From Nocardia yamanashiensis NBRC 100130 (GTDB lineage Bacteria > Actinomycetota > Actinomycetes > Mycobacteriales > Mycobacteriaceae): 64,000 nucleotides of DNA. The position numbers and the translations under genes were made by a program. The notes beneath the pieces are model-generated. The model did not search any database, had not been told where the DNA came from, and saw only the letters and a program-made list of their open reading frames with translations. Of this stretch, positions 50,503-59,037 are shown piece after piece. The stretch covers positions 186,001 to 250,000 of the forward strand of contig NZ_BDCD01000020.1 of the NCBI RefSeq assembly GCF_001613325.1, read 5' to 3'. Numbering within the stretch: position 1 is the stretch's first letter; each line of letters opens with the position of its first letter.

Positions 50503-51366
50503 ATGCGAAAAATGCGCCGTCTGCTGGTGATTCCTCTCCTGTTAGCGCTGTTCACCGCCGCTGCCTGTGGCAAGGACCACCCCGCCGATGTGGTGCGCAT
50601 CGGTGTGAACGATCTCGCTCTCCCACACTGGGACGTGTACAAGCGCAAGGCCGCCGAAGCGGGCATCACGGTCGAATTCACCAATTTCACCGATTACAAC
50701 CAGCCCAATCCGGCGTTGTCGCAGGGCCGCGTGGACCTCAACAAGTTCCAGCACGTGCGCTACCTGGCCAACTACAACGCCCGCAACAACGACACGCTGG
50801 TGCCCATCGGCGCGACCGAGATCTTTGCCTTGACCCTGTACTCCAAAAAGCACAAGGCCGTCGCCGATATCCCGCAGGGCAGCGAAATCACCCTGAGCAA
50901 CAATCCGGCGAACCAAGTCCGCCCGCTGCTCAGCCTCGCCGCGGCCGGCCTGATCACGCTCAAGGGCGGCGCGAGCTGGGATTCCAAACTCGAGGACGTC
51001 GACAAGTCGGCCTCCAAGGTCCGGCTGACCCCGATCGATCCGACGCTCACCGCCCAATCGCTGGAAAGCGTGGACGCGGCATTCGTGGATGACACCTTCG
51101 CCATCCCCGCCGGCCTGACCAAGAAGGAAACCATCTACACCGACGACCCCAACCGCGCCGACCTCAAGCAATACATCAACATCTTCGCCGCCCGAGCCGC
51201 CGACAAGGACAACCCCACCTACCTGAAACTGGCTCAGCTCTACCACGATCCGGAAGTCGAGGCGGCCATCCGAGCCGAAGCGGGCTACGACGGCATCTTC
51301 AAGACCAACACCCCTGCCGACCTCCAGGCGACCGCTACCGAACTCGAAGCCAAGTTCCGCAAGTAG
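50503..51366 (+). CDS. Second NlpA-family substrate-binding lipoprotein
   Basis: About 287 aa from ATG 50503; TTG 50494 and ATG 50512 are alternatives. Lipobox TAAAC, then the same fold as MetQ: VRIGVNDLALPHWDV, FTNFTDYNQPNPALSQGRVDLNKFQHVRYLANY, and LYSKKHKAVADIPQGSEITLSNNPANQ. It has no permease or ATPase of its own nearby, so it probably feeds MetNI with a different ligand, such as methionine sulfoxide or another methionine analogue. Confidence 0.9.
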   Translation: MRKMRRLLVIPLLLALFTAAACGKDHPADVVRIGVNDLALPHWDVYKRKAAEAGITVEFTNFTDYNQPNPALSQGRVDLNKFQHVRYLANYNARNNDTLVPIGATEIFALTLYSKKHKAVADIPQGSEITLSNNPANQVRPLLSLAAAGLITLKGGASWDSKLEDVDKSASKVRLTPIDPTLTAQSLESVDAAFVDDTFAIPAGLTKKETIYTDDPNRADLKQYINIFAARAADKDNPTYLKLAQLYHDPEVEAAIRAEAGYDGIFKTNTPADLQATATELEAKFRK

Positions 51367-51404
51367 CGGCGGAATCGATCACTCGTCATCCCGGCGAGTG
51401 ACAT

Positions 51405-51800
51405 TCAGCAGGAGGCGGCGTGCGGACGGCAAACCGTCCAGCCTCTGCCGTCGGGGCGGGGTTGGACGGTCCAGCGCGGCTGATCGCCGTTCCCGTCGGA
51501 GTTGGTGCGGCCCGGCCCGTGGTGATTGCGATGCCGGTCGTACCGCTCACCGTTCGGGCGTGGATCCAGGTGCGCGTCGGCGTCGTTTCCCACCAGCCGG
51601 ATTCCGTTGTCACCGGCCATGATTCGTAGTGACGTCCAGGTCGCGGCCGGGCTCGGTGCGCGCACCGGGGTCGATACGGCCACCTGGACGACCGCGGAGG
51701 TCAGCTCCGGCGCGGTGGCGGCGAGCCAGGCGGCGGCCCCGGTGGCAAGGCCGGCGACGGTGGCGACGACCGCGAACTCGGCGGTACGAGTTGATCGCAT
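51405..51800 (-). CDS. Small exported protein of unknown function
   Basis: Protein of 131 aa from ATG 51800, which has AGAGGAAA just upstream. The N-terminal segment (MRSTRTAEFAVVATVAGLATGAAAWLAA) looks like a signal peptide or anchor. The rest is Pro/Arg/Asp rich with a His-rich stretch (RYDRHRNHHG) and two Cys near the end. I recognise no family. The frame stays open upstream to 52187, but that part is antisense to the next gene. Confidence 0.5.
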   Translation of the reverse strand: MRSTRTAEFAVVATVAGLATGAAAWLAATAPELTSAVVQVAVSTPVRAPSPAATWTSLRIMAGDNGIRLVGNDADAHLDPRPNGERYDRHRNHHGPGRTNSDGNGDQPRWTVQPRPDGRGWTVCRPHAASC

Positions 51801-51820
51801 GATTTCCTCTTCCAGACGGG

Positions 51821-53044
51821 TCAGCGGTCGGTGACCGGGGCGAGGGGGGATCGTTCGAGGACAATGCCGGATTCGGCGTCGGCGTCGCCGAGGTGGGCGA
51901 GCAGGCCGGTGAAGAAGCGATCGGGGTCGATGATCGTCTCGGGTGGGTGTACGCCCGGTCGCCGGATCCGGCCTGCCACGAGCTGAGATAAGCCGAGCGC
52001 CAAGGGAATTCCGGTGGCGGTGGCCATATCGGTGGAGATCGCGAAACTCTCCAGGCCGCCGGACAAGCGCGCCAGCACGGTCTCGGGACGTCCGGCGCGC
52101 GTTCCGGTCGCGACGGCGAAGAACGGCGGCAGCGTGCCCGGCGATCGGAAAAGGGGTGCCGCGAGGAGTGAGCGGATGCCGCGCCACGCGCCGGGTTCGG
52201 CGAGCAGGGCGGCGGCCCGCTGGTTGCTCAACGCACCGGCATCGATATCCCGCCGCAGGTCGTCCAGATAGGCGACGGTGGCGGCCTTGATCACCATGAG
52301 ATTGACTGCGTCGCCGGTGATTTCGAGGCTGCGATGCAAGGTCACCGGCTCGGGATGGCCGACGGTGTAGGCGGTGCCGCGCCGGTCTCCGGGCAGCAGC
52401 ATCCGCACCGGCCGCAGCGGGCGCTGCCGTACCAGCCGGCCGTCTCCGACCGTGGCGATGGTGCCGCTGATCTGCTGCATCCAGTGCACGGCCGCCGCGG
52501 AGGGGCGGCCGTCCGGGCCGAGCAACTGGGCGCGATCATCGTCCGCCCCAGCCGCATCCACCGGCCACGCGGTGTAGACATCGCGCACCGAATCCAGATC
52601 GCGGGCCGCCGACCAGGCGAGCAGATTGCTCACCCCGGGGCTCGCCCCCATCCCGACGATGGCGCACACCCCGGCCGCCCGCGCCGCCGCGTCCAGGGCC
52701 AGCATGTCCAGGGTCGGCTCCCAGTCATCGCAGATGTCGAGGTAGTCGGTGCCGGTCTCGATGGCGGCCCGCAGCACGGTGAGCCCGAATTCGTAGTACG
52801 GCCCAACGGTATTGAGCACCACATCGGCCTCTTCCAGCGCCTCACGCAGGCCATCCGCATCGGTGACATCGACCTGCGCCGCCCGCAGCGGCACCGTGGC
52901 ATCGGACAATTCCGCCGCCAACACCCGCGCCGCACCGATATCCCGATCCGCGATGACGATCTCGTCCACATCCGGAAAGTCCGCCGCGACCCGCACCGCC
53001 GCCGCCCCCATCGCCCCGGCTCCACCCAGTGCCAGCACCCTCAT
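51821..53044 (-). CDS. Saccharopine dehydrogenase-like NAD(P)-binding protein
   Basis: Protein of 407 aa from ATG 53044. The Rossmann motif VLALGGAGAMGAAAVRVAADF is at the N-terminus; then DVVLNTVGPYYEFGLTVLRAAIETGTDYLDICDDW, the saccharopine-dehydrogenase family hallmark, and VGMGASPGVSNLLAW. Homologues include carboxynorspermidine and lysine-ketoglutarate enzymes; the substrate is not predictable. The operator-like nested repeats at 53064-53105 precede it. Confidence 0.82.
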   Translation of the reverse strand: MRVLALGGAGAMGAAAVRVAADFPDVDEIVIADRDIGAARVLAAELSDATVPLRAAQVDVTDADGLREALEEADVVLNTVGPYYEFGLTVLRAAIETGTDYLDICDDWEPTLDMLALDAAARAAGVCAIVGMGASPGVSNLLAWSAARDLDSVRDVYTAWPVDAAGADDDRAQLLGPDGRPSAAAVHWMQQISGTIATVGDGRLVRQRPLRPVRMLLPGDRRGTAYTVGHPEPVTLHRSLEITGDAVNLMVIKAATVAYLDDLRRDIDAGALSNQRAAALLAEPGAWRGIRSLLAAPLFRSPGTLPPFFAVATGTRAGRPETVLARLSGGLESFAISTDMATATGIPLALGLSQLVAGRIRRPGVHPPETIIDPDRFFTGLLAHLGDADAESGIVLERSPLAPVTDR

Positions 53045-53063
53045 TACAGCCTCCGATCGATCA

Positions 53064-53105
53064 AATCGTTCATTTCTTCTACGATCGAATCGTAGCTGAA
53101 CGATT
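53064..53105 (-). promoter_or_regulatory. Nested inverted repeats upstream of the saccharopine-dehydrogenase-like gene
   Basis: CTACGAT-CGA-ATCGTAG (53079-53095) is enclosed by AATCGTTCA (53064-53072) and its exact complement TGAACGATT (53097-53105). The ATCGT element appears in each arm. It may be a double operator or an mRNA hairpin 20-60 bp from the start codon. Confidence 0.5.
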
Positions 53106-53221
53106 CTGAAATCGTGCTGAGAGATTTCGCGGTGGGCATACGCCGCGGAGGACAGCTGTCGGCAGCGGGCGGGCCGAGCCACGGGCGGCGGGCGGTAGGT
53201 GGCGGCGGACCCGGGCTACAA

Positions 53222-53290
53222 GCGGGAGCAGGCCAGAGCTACGACCGGGAGCAGGCCAGAGCTACGAGCGGGAGCGGGACGGATCTACGA
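53222..53290. repeat. Three tandem copies of a 23-bp repeat
   Basis: Units at 53222-53244, 53245-53267 and 53268-53290 share the form SCGGGAGCAGGCCAGAGCTACGA; the third is diverged. The unit length is not a multiple of three and the region is non-coding, between the PaaX-like gene end (53357) and the gene starting at 53044. Confidence 0.8.
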
Positions 53291-53356
53291 AACCAGGTGC
53301 GGATTGGTTGAGCCGGGGCCAGGTATACGGCACGTCGGCACCGCGCGCATGACGGG

Positions 53357-54232
53357 TCAGCGCGCGGCGGCTTCGCGCAACACGTCGGAGTACACGCGGA
53401 ACAAGCGGATCGCGCCGGGCTGTTCGGCGCGCAGCAGTTCCGACCAGCATTGGGCCACAACGGCTCTCGCCTCGGCTCCGATCCACGGGGCAGGCAGCAG
53501 TTCGGGCGGGAGCAGGGGGTCGGGATCCATGACCCGGCTGAATTCGGCGGCCAGCTCGACCGCGATAGTGGTGCGTTCGGTGTCCGTCAGCGCCTGCACA
53601 TCGTGGAGCCGATCCAGTTGCCGCCGTGCGAACCGCAGCAATCGATTGTGCTCGGCCGCCAGCCGATCCAGCGGCCACAGCCGCGCGGCCAGTTCCCGCG
53701 CCCCGTCCGTCCCGCCGATCCGCAGATCCGTGGTCGTCATGGTGCTGATGTACTCCCCGACCCCGAATTCCCCTGCGGCATCGGCGATCCGGGCTTCCCA
53801 CGCATTCGGCGACACATACAGCCCACCCTGAATCGCGGCCCCGCCCAAGTACCCGATCGCATCCCGCATGGCATCGCGCCCCTGCCGCTCGGTCTCCGGC
53901 ACCGCGAACGCCACCACATGCCACACGCCGTCCCACGGCGCGTCCCCCCGATCCTGCGCATACATGTACCGCAGGTATTCCAGCTCCGGCTCGATCGACC
54001 GCCGCATCTTGTCGCCGGCCCGCAGCACCGCTTTCCGCCCGCGCCCCTCCTGCGTGAACTGCCCATCCGCGACCAGTCGCCGCACACACAACCGCACCTG
54101 CTGATCACTCATCCCGAGGGCATTGCCCACGGCATACAACTCCCCCGCATCGATGGTGGAATCCTCGCGAATCATGCTCTCGACCAGCGTCCGCGTCGGA
54201 ACCTCCGTCCCGTCCTCTCGGTCGCCCACCAT
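53357..54232 (-). CDS. PaaX-family transcriptional regulator
   Basis: About 291 aa from ATG 54232; GTG 54241 and TTG 54253 are alternatives. N-terminal winged helix (TRTLVESMIREDSTIDAGELYAVGNALGMSDQQVRLCVRRLVADG), then the PaaX middle and C-terminal domains with WDGVWHVVAFAVPETERQGRDAMRDAIGYLGGAAIQGGLYVSPNAWE. PaaX proteins repress phenylacetyl-CoA catabolism, but many actinobacterial members control other pathways. No phenylacetate genes are near; the gene before it may be its target. Confidence 0.87.
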   Translation of the reverse strand: MVGDREDGTEVPTRTLVESMIREDSTIDAGELYAVGNALGMSDQQVRLCVRRLVADGQFTQEGRGRKAVLRAGDKMRRSIEPELEYLRYMYAQDRGDAPWDGVWHVVAFAVPETERQGRDAMRDAIGYLGGAAIQGGLYVSPNAWEARIADAAGEFGVGEYISTMTTTDLRIGGTDGARELAARLWPLDRLAAEHNRLLRFARRQLDRLHDVQALTDTERTTIAVELAAEFSRVMDPDPLLPPELLPAPWIGAEARAVVAQCWSELLRAEQPGAIRLFRVYSDVLREAAAR

Positions 54233-54253
54233 CCACCTCACACCCTCGCCCAA

Positions 54254-54597
54254 CGGTCACCTGCGTCGCCGCCATACTACGTTCAGAAGATCCCCGGTCG
54301 TGGCCGACGTGCACGAACCTGCCGATCCCAGCCGGCCGCCAACAGGTTCGCATCAACGCCACCGACCGAGCGAGCGAGGCGAAACGTCGACGGCATGCCG
54401 CGGCGCGGAAGGCGAGTACCCGGACGGCTTCGGGTTGTTCGGCCGGTTCCGCGCGGCCCTATGAACGCGAAGAACAACCGCAGCCGAACCTTGCGAATGC
54501 CATCGCCGGATCGCGACTCTCCACGGTGGGTCAACCACCCGCTCGCCCTGCGGAGCACCAGGTCTGGCGCTGGGCGATACGCCGCCGGCGGCATCGC
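54254..54597. other. Intergenic region with no recognised feature
   Basis: About 340 bp between the PaaX-like start and the 3' end of a Gly-rich surface protein gene. Short open frames on both strands are Arg/Pro-rich and lack start signals. I see no repeat or hairpin of note. Confidence 0.4.
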
Positions 54598-55662
54598 TCA
54601 GTCGCGGCCGCGGCTGGTCTTGACGCGGGCGGCGGCGATGATGGTGATGACGATGACGGTCATCATCTGGAGCGCGGTCCAGTTGGTGGGTTCTTCCGGA
54701 AGTGGCGCGGCGGCAATGGGATACACGTGTGGGGGCGGGGGCGGCGGGACGACAACGGGCGCCGGGGGCGCCACTTCCGGAGCGGGCACCGGGGCTATGG
54801 GCGCGGCGGCCGGGGCGACGGCGGTCGGAATCTCCAGGGGGATGCCGGGTTCGGGGGTGGGTGGGACGGGGATGAGGAGAAGGCAGGTGATCAGGGCGCT
54901 GCCGGTGACCGCGCTGCCGACCACCACACTGCCCGCGCCGGAGGAGCCGGGGCCGACCAGGCCGCTGGATCCGGGAACGAATCCCGGTCCGATCAGACCG
55001 GATCCGAAGCCGCTGCCGGTGGCGAGGCCGAGCAGAATCGCGCCGACGCCAACTACCGCGCTACCCGCGCAAGCGGTGAGCACACTGCCGGATTCGAGGC
55101 CCAGCAGTTCGCCCAGCGTGCTCGGACCGGCCACGGGGGTACCGCCGAAGTCGCGACCGAGCTTGCCGCCCGCCTCGGTGCCGGAGCTACCGGTCAAGCT
55201 GCTGCCGGTTTTGATGTACGCCCCGCCTTCGATATCCGCCGCACTCGGTCCGAGGCCAAGAGCGCTGCCTGTCGCGGGTACTGCCACCGGATTCCCGGCA
55301 CTGCCACTGCCGTTTCCGGCGACCTGCCCGGGGTTGCCCATCGAACTGCCGGTGCCGGCCGCCGCACCGCTCGGGCCGAGGCCCAGCGAGCTTCCGCTGT
55401 TGGCTCCGCCGTCTCCACTGCCGGAGTAGGAACTGCCGGTTCCCAGTCCCAGTCCGCTGCCGGATGGTGCGGCCACTGCTCCCGGTCCGTCCGAACCCCC
55501 ACTGCCGGTGACGATTTCACCGAGGAAGGGTAGTTCGGGCAGGTCCGGGTCGGCGGTGGCGGGGCCGGTGGCGATGAGGGCGGCGGCGATCGGCACCGCC
55601 GTTGCCATCGCGATTCCCTTCGCGGCCTTGCGGTTTCGGCCATCCCTGGTTGCGGGCGCCAT
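54598..55662 (-). CDS. Gly/Ser-rich secreted protein with C-terminal anchor
   Basis: Protein of 354 aa. N-terminal signal peptide (basic start, hydrophobic core, cleavage near GPATADP), then a low-complexity Gly/Ser region with three variants of the motif GSxLGLGPS (near residues 68, 91 and 132), an Ala/Gly region with two Cys, a Pro-rich stretch (PPTPEP through PPPPPPHVYP), and a final transmembrane helix followed by a basic tail. This layout suits a surface protein that spans the mycolate envelope. No enzymatic domain is seen. Confidence 0.65.
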   Translation of the reverse strand: MAPATRDGRNRKAAKGIAMATAVPIAAALIATGPATADPDLPELPFLGEIVTGSGGSDGPGAVAAPSGSGLGLGTGSSYSGSGDGGANSGSSLGLGPSGAAAGTGSSMGNPGQVAGNGSGSAGNPVAVPATGSALGLGPSAADIEGGAYIKTGSSLTGSSGTEAGGKLGRDFGGTPVAGPSTLGELLGLESGSVLTACAGSAVVGVGAILLGLATGSGFGSGLIGPGFVPGSSGLVGPGSSGAGSVVVGSAVTGSALITCLLLIPVPPTPEPGIPLEIPTAVAPAAAPIAPVPAPEVAPPAPVVVPPPPPPHVYPIAAAPLPEEPTNWTALQMMTVIVITIIAAARVKTSRGRD

Positions 55663-55689
55663 GGGCGGATCCCTCCGTGCGTGCGATTC

Positions 55690-56484
55690 TCAGCGCGGCA
55701 GCAGCGCGCCGACGGTACTGGAGGACGTGATCTGCTGGAAGCGCGACATCGCCAGCTCGTAGGCCTCTTTGGACACGGTGTTGCCGCCCGCGAACGGCTG
55801 GTCGAGCTGGTAGATCGCCACGATCACGCCGCCGATCACCAGTCCGAACAGCGCGGTCATGAGCACGCTGCGCTTGGTGACCATCACCCCGGACAGCACG
55901 GTGCCCAGCAGCAGCATGCCGGTGCCGAACCAGAGCGCGACGTACAGGAACCCCGGCAGCTTGTACTCGGCGTCGAGCGCCCGGTCGTAGCGCGCCTCCG
56001 CGACCGCGTCCAGCGCGGTATCCGCCTTGTCCTGCAACGCTTTCACATCCGGATCGGTGCCGGGAATCGCCGACACGGTGGACCGCAGATCGTCGAAGGT
56101 GTCCTGCGCGTCCGGGCTCAGCCGCCGCTCGGAATCCATCACGTCCCACTCGTCCCCGACCACCTGCTTGGTGTACTCCCGCGTCAATCCCTGGATCTGG
56201 ATGCGGTAGTCGTCGGGCAGATCATTGGCCGCTTCGTATACCGTCACCAGCCCTTTGGCCTCGGACACGGTGTGCGCGTGCGCGGTGTCGTACTGCTGCC
56301 ACAGAATGACCACCACGAACGCGACGATGGCCGCGAAGAACATATTGACCAGATCCAGCACCATCGTGCTGGACGCCTCGTCATCGGAATGCCGCCACGA
56401 TTTGGGCCGCAGCTTGTCGCCGACGAGGAACACCACCACCGCGACGACCGCGAACAACACGAGCACGCCCATACGCAAAGCCAT
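55690..56484 (-). CDS. DUF4239-type membrane protein
   Basis: About 264 aa from ATG 56484 (GGAG upstream). Two N-terminal helices (LVLFAVVAVVVFLVGD; FFAAIVAFVVVILW) and two near the C-terminus flank a soluble, acidic, helical middle that contains the EYTKQVVGDEWDVMD and DFDDLRS-like segments typical of DUF4239/bestrophin-like proteins. The function is unknown, perhaps a channel. It is 27 bp upstream of the Gly-rich surface protein gene, and the two may be cotranscribed. Confidence 0.7.
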   Translation of the reverse strand: MALRMGVLVLFAVVAVVVFLVGDKLRPKSWRHSDDEASSTMVLDLVNMFFAAIVAFVVVILWQQYDTAHAHTVSEAKGLVTVYEAANDLPDDYRIQIQGLTREYTKQVVGDEWDVMDSERRLSPDAQDTFDDLRSTVSAIPGTDPDVKALQDKADTALDAVAEARYDRALDAEYKLPGFLYVALWFGTGMLLLGTVLSGVMVTKRSVLMTALFGLVIGGVIVAIYQLDQPFAGGNTVSKEAYELAMSRFQQITSSSTVGALLPR

Positions 56485-56644
56485 AGCGCGACTCCATCTC
56501 CAGACCCGGGCAGATTCGATCGGAAGGTATTCGCTGCCACGGGGCGGTCGGATTGCGAAGCGCAAACAATCTGTTACGCGGGAGGTTTCCGTGCGGCGCG
56601 TCGCAGGTGTGTTGGGGTGCGGCGGGATTCGGCCGAAGGCTAGT

Positions 56645-56670
56645 TACGGTGTCGTAGTTACGCTACCGTA
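56645..56670 (+). promoter_or_regulatory. Inverted repeat upstream of the FAD monooxygenase
   Basis: TACGGT (56645-56650) and ACCGTA (56665-56670) form an inverted repeat with a 14-bp spacer, about 66 bp before the monooxygenase start; AGTTAC is also repeated there. It is a candidate regulator site. Confidence 0.35.
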
Positions 56671-56736
56671 CGGATATTGCCACCGCGGTCCGCTCATGAT
56701 CGAGCCCGTCCGGCGGTGCCCGCGCGAGAGGACGTC

Positions 56737-57981
56737 ATGAATCCGCACATTCGATCCACCGGAGACCCTTGCGTAGTCGTGGGCGCGGGGCCGGTCGGGC
56801 TCATCGCCGCCCTCGGGCTGGCCCGGCGCGGACTGCCCACGCTGGTGCTGGAATCGGAACCGCTGCAACGGATTCGGCCCGGCAGCCGGGCGATCGCGCT
56901 GGCTTGGCCGACATTGCGGCGGTTCGAATCGGTGCTGCCCGGGTTGGGGCGCGCCATCGCGGCGGACGGCATCGGGGTGACCGGGTACGACGCGTATTAC
57001 GAGGGGCGGCGAATCTTTCACTACCGCAGCGGGAGTGGAGTGCTGGGCCGGGTGGCGCGCGCCGACCGGCTGGTCACCAGCTTGCCGCAGCGCGTCACCG
57101 AGCGGCACCTGTACGAGGCCTGCGTTCGAGCCGGGGTGGAATTCCACTGGGAGAGCGGCGTTTCCGGCCTGGAATCCCATCCCGATGGGGTGCGTGTCGC
57201 CTTGCGATCCGGGGGTGTTCTCGACGCGGACTATGTGATCGGCGCGGACGGTGCCCGGTCCGTCGTGCGCAAGGCCATCGGCGCGACCATGATCGGCCAT
57301 ACCGATGACACCCCCTTCATCATCGTCGACGTCGAAGAACTGCCCGACGGTTCGACATCGAATACGCCCGGTCACTTCCACTATCGGCATCCCGAGCTGA
57401 ACGGCCGCAATGTCATGCACATGCCGTTCCGCGGCGGCATGCGCATCGACCTGCAATGCCTGCCCGGCGACGATGCCGAACAGCTCGCTACCCGCGACGG
57501 CATCCGGGACTGGACCGCGCCGATCGTCTCGCCCTGGTACGCCGACCACATCACCTGGGTGTCCACCTACCGCTTCCATCAGGTCGTCGCGGACACCTAC
57601 ACCGATCCGCACCGCCGCGTCCTGCTGGCTGGCGAGGCCGCGCACCTCTTCGCGCCGTGGGGTGGGCGGGGGCTCAATTCCGGGGCGCTGGACGCTACCG
57701 ATGCGGCGAAAGCCATTGCCGCCGCAGTGCATTCAGCCGACCGCGCGGAGGCGCACCGGGTCATCACCCGCTGCGCCGCCGACCGGCGCGCCTGGGGGCT
57801 ACACAATCGCGATGTGTCCTCCCGGGCGCTCCGCATCATGCGCGCCACCGATCCCGCCGTGCGCCGCCGCCGCACGCTCGCCGCGCGACTCGCGCCCGTC
57901 TGCCCGCCCGCCGGGGCCTGGCTCGCCAATGGACCGATCCAGCTCACTCCGCCCCGGCTGGGCAGCACGGATCTGTACTGA
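56737..57981 (+). CDS. FAD-dependent monooxygenase
   Basis: Protein of 414 aa from ATG 56737 (GAGAGGA upstream). Signatures: CVVVGAGPVGLIAALGLARRG (residues 11-31), VIGADGARSVVRKAIG near 167, and VLLAGEAAHLFAPWGGRGLNSGALDA near 291, with GE in place of the usual GD. The enzyme belongs to the class A aromatic hydroxylases, a group that also contains antibiotic-inactivating monooxygenases. The substrate is unknown; the next gene is an Erm methyltransferase, so a resistance setting is possible but not shown. Confidence 0.83.
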   Translation: MNPHIRSTGDPCVVVGAGPVGLIAALGLARRGLPTLVLESEPLQRIRPGSRAIALAWPTLRRFESVLPGLGRAIAADGIGVTGYDAYYEGRRIFHYRSGSGVLGRVARADRLVTSLPQRVTERHLYEACVRAGVEFHWESGVSGLESHPDGVRVALRSGGVLDADYVIGADGARSVVRKAIGATMIGHTDDTPFIIVDVEELPDGSTSNTPGHFHYRHPELNGRNVMHMPFRGGMRIDLQCLPGDDAEQLATRDGIRDWTAPIVSPWYADHITWVSTYRFHQVVADTYTDPHRRVLLAGEAAHLFAPWGGRGLNSGALDATDAAKAIAAAVHSADRAEAHRVITRCAADRRAWGLHNRDVSSRALRIMRATDPAVRRRRTLAARLAPVCPPAGAWLANGPIQLTPPRLGSTDLY

Positions 57982-58010
57982 TCGGCCGCCGCGCTGCCAG
58001 ATAGGACGAT

Positions 58011-58094
58011 CGCGGATGCGCACTGTCGCAGCTGATCACAACAGGTACGCCGACCGCGGATACGGACTGTCGCAGCTGATTACGACAGGTACGC
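58011..58094. repeat. Tandem duplication of the erm 3' end
   Basis: Two 40-bp copies (58011-58050 and 58055-58094) differ at 4 positions and are offset by 44 bp. The second copy includes the last erm codons and stop; the first lies downstream of the gene. This is a small tandem duplication. Confidence 0.8.
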
Positions 58095-58886
58095 GAGCTC
58101 GTGATGCAATCTGACCCATTGGTCCGGATGCACGTATCCGACCAGAGTGTCAGGCGCGATCCCGGCCGCCGCCAACGCGTCGTCCACGGCCCGATACCGG
58201 GTCCGCAGCGACGCGCGCACCGAACCACCGACACCGGAGAACCCGAGCTCCACCAGCTCGGTGTAGCTACGCCGGTCTCGCACCAGCGGTTTCGCGCGCC
58301 GGTCGATCCGCAGGATGCCGGCATCGACCGACGGAATCGGCCGGAAACTGCTCCGATCCACCCGACCGGCCAGTTCCCAGCTGAACCACGGCCAGCTGCG
58401 CGCGGTGACCAGGCTCCACCGCCCGTAATCGCCGGTGCGTTTGCGGGCGTACTCCAGCTGGGTGAGCAAGGTCGCCGAGGTGAGCGCGGGCGCCCGCACA
58501 CACCAATCCACGATCGCCGCCGTCGCCGAGAACGGAATGTTCCCGACCACTGCGAACGGTTCGCCCGGCGGCCGCGCCTTGGTGAAATCGCCTCGCACGA
58601 CCGTGATTCCGGCCTCCGCGCGGGTACGCGCCGCCAGCTTCCTGGCCATCACCGGATCGATCTCGTACGCGGTGACCGCCGCCCCACGCGCCGCGAGCGC
58701 CCGGGTCAGCGCCCCGTCACCAGCACCCGGTTCGAGCACCCGCCCGCCCGGATCCGCTACCGCCAGCAGCGATTCCACCGCCTCGCCATCGACGAGGAGA
58801 TTCTGGGACAACTCCCGCCTGGCCCGATCCCGTGGGCTCCGCCCACCGACCCCGACCTTGTCCTGAAATGAAAAGTTCTGCGCCAC
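58080..58886 (-). CDS. erm: Erm-family 23S rRNA adenine-N6 methyltransferase
   Basis: Protein of 268 aa that methylates A2058 of 23S rRNA in the family, giving resistance to macrolides, lincosamides and streptogramin B. Motifs: RRELSQNLLVDGEAV at the N-terminus, SAM motif VLEPGAGDGALTRALAARG near residue 50, and catalytic VVGNIPFSATAAIV near 112 (N-I-P-F, as in Erm/KsgA). KsgA is unlikely given the length and N-terminus. The start is GTG 58886 with GGAAGGG upstream. Expression is probably inducible: see the attenuator and WhiB7-like promoter at 58887-59074. Confidence 0.88.
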   Translation of the reverse strand: MAQNFSFQDKVGVGGRSPRDRARRELSQNLLVDGEAVESLLAVADPGGRVLEPGAGDGALTRALAARGAAVTAYEIDPVMARKLAARTRAEAGITVVRGDFTKARPPGEPFAVVGNIPFSATAAIVDWCVRAPALTSATLLTQLEYARKRTGDYGRWSLVTARSWPWFSWELAGRVDRSSFRPIPSVDAGILRIDRRAKPLVRDRRSYTELVELGFSGVGGSVRASLRTRYRAVDDALAAAGIAPDTLVGYVHPDQWVRLHHELAYLS

Positions 58887-58976
58887 AGCAGTTGCCCTTC
58901 CGGGTCTTCGAGGAATGGAACACTCGAAGGGCCCTGGGCGCGCCTGCGGACGCGCGTATTCAGACGCCTGCGTCCG
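58887..58976 (-). promoter_or_regulatory. erm attenuator with competing hairpins
   Basis: In the minus-strand transcript the erm Shine-Dalgarno segment GAAGGGC (58894-58900) can pair with GCCCTTC (58926-58932). The same upstream arm can pair instead with CTCGAAG (58906-58912) as a 7-bp stem with 58923-58929. A third stem, 58946-58953 with 58970-58977, overlaps the stop codon of the leader peptide. This matches translational attenuation as known for inducible erm genes. Confidence 0.65.
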
Positions 58977-59030
58977 CTAGCGGGCCAGAGCCCGGCGCAG
59001 CCGCAAACGCATGAAACAGGTACATGACAT
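58977..59030 (-). CDS. erm leader peptide with macrolide-arrest motif
   Basis: A 17-codon open frame reads MSCTCFMRLRLRRALAR then stop. It contains MRLR, the arrest sequence of the ErmD leader type, and a second overlapping RLR (residues 8-10 and 10-12), a known macrolide-dependent ribosome stalling motif. The ATG at 59030 is 7 nt after a predicted -10 box, so it is probably translated from a leaderless mRNA. Stalling here would free the erm ribosome binding site. It is too short to be found by usual gene callers. Confidence 0.7.
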   Translation of the reverse strand: MSCTCFMRLRLRRALAR

Positions 59031-59037
59031 GCCGCCC

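Noticed and set aside
54283..54594. 103-aa frame between the PaaX-like and Gly-rich protein genes
   Set aside because: Arg-rich random-looking sequence with no start signal or known motif.
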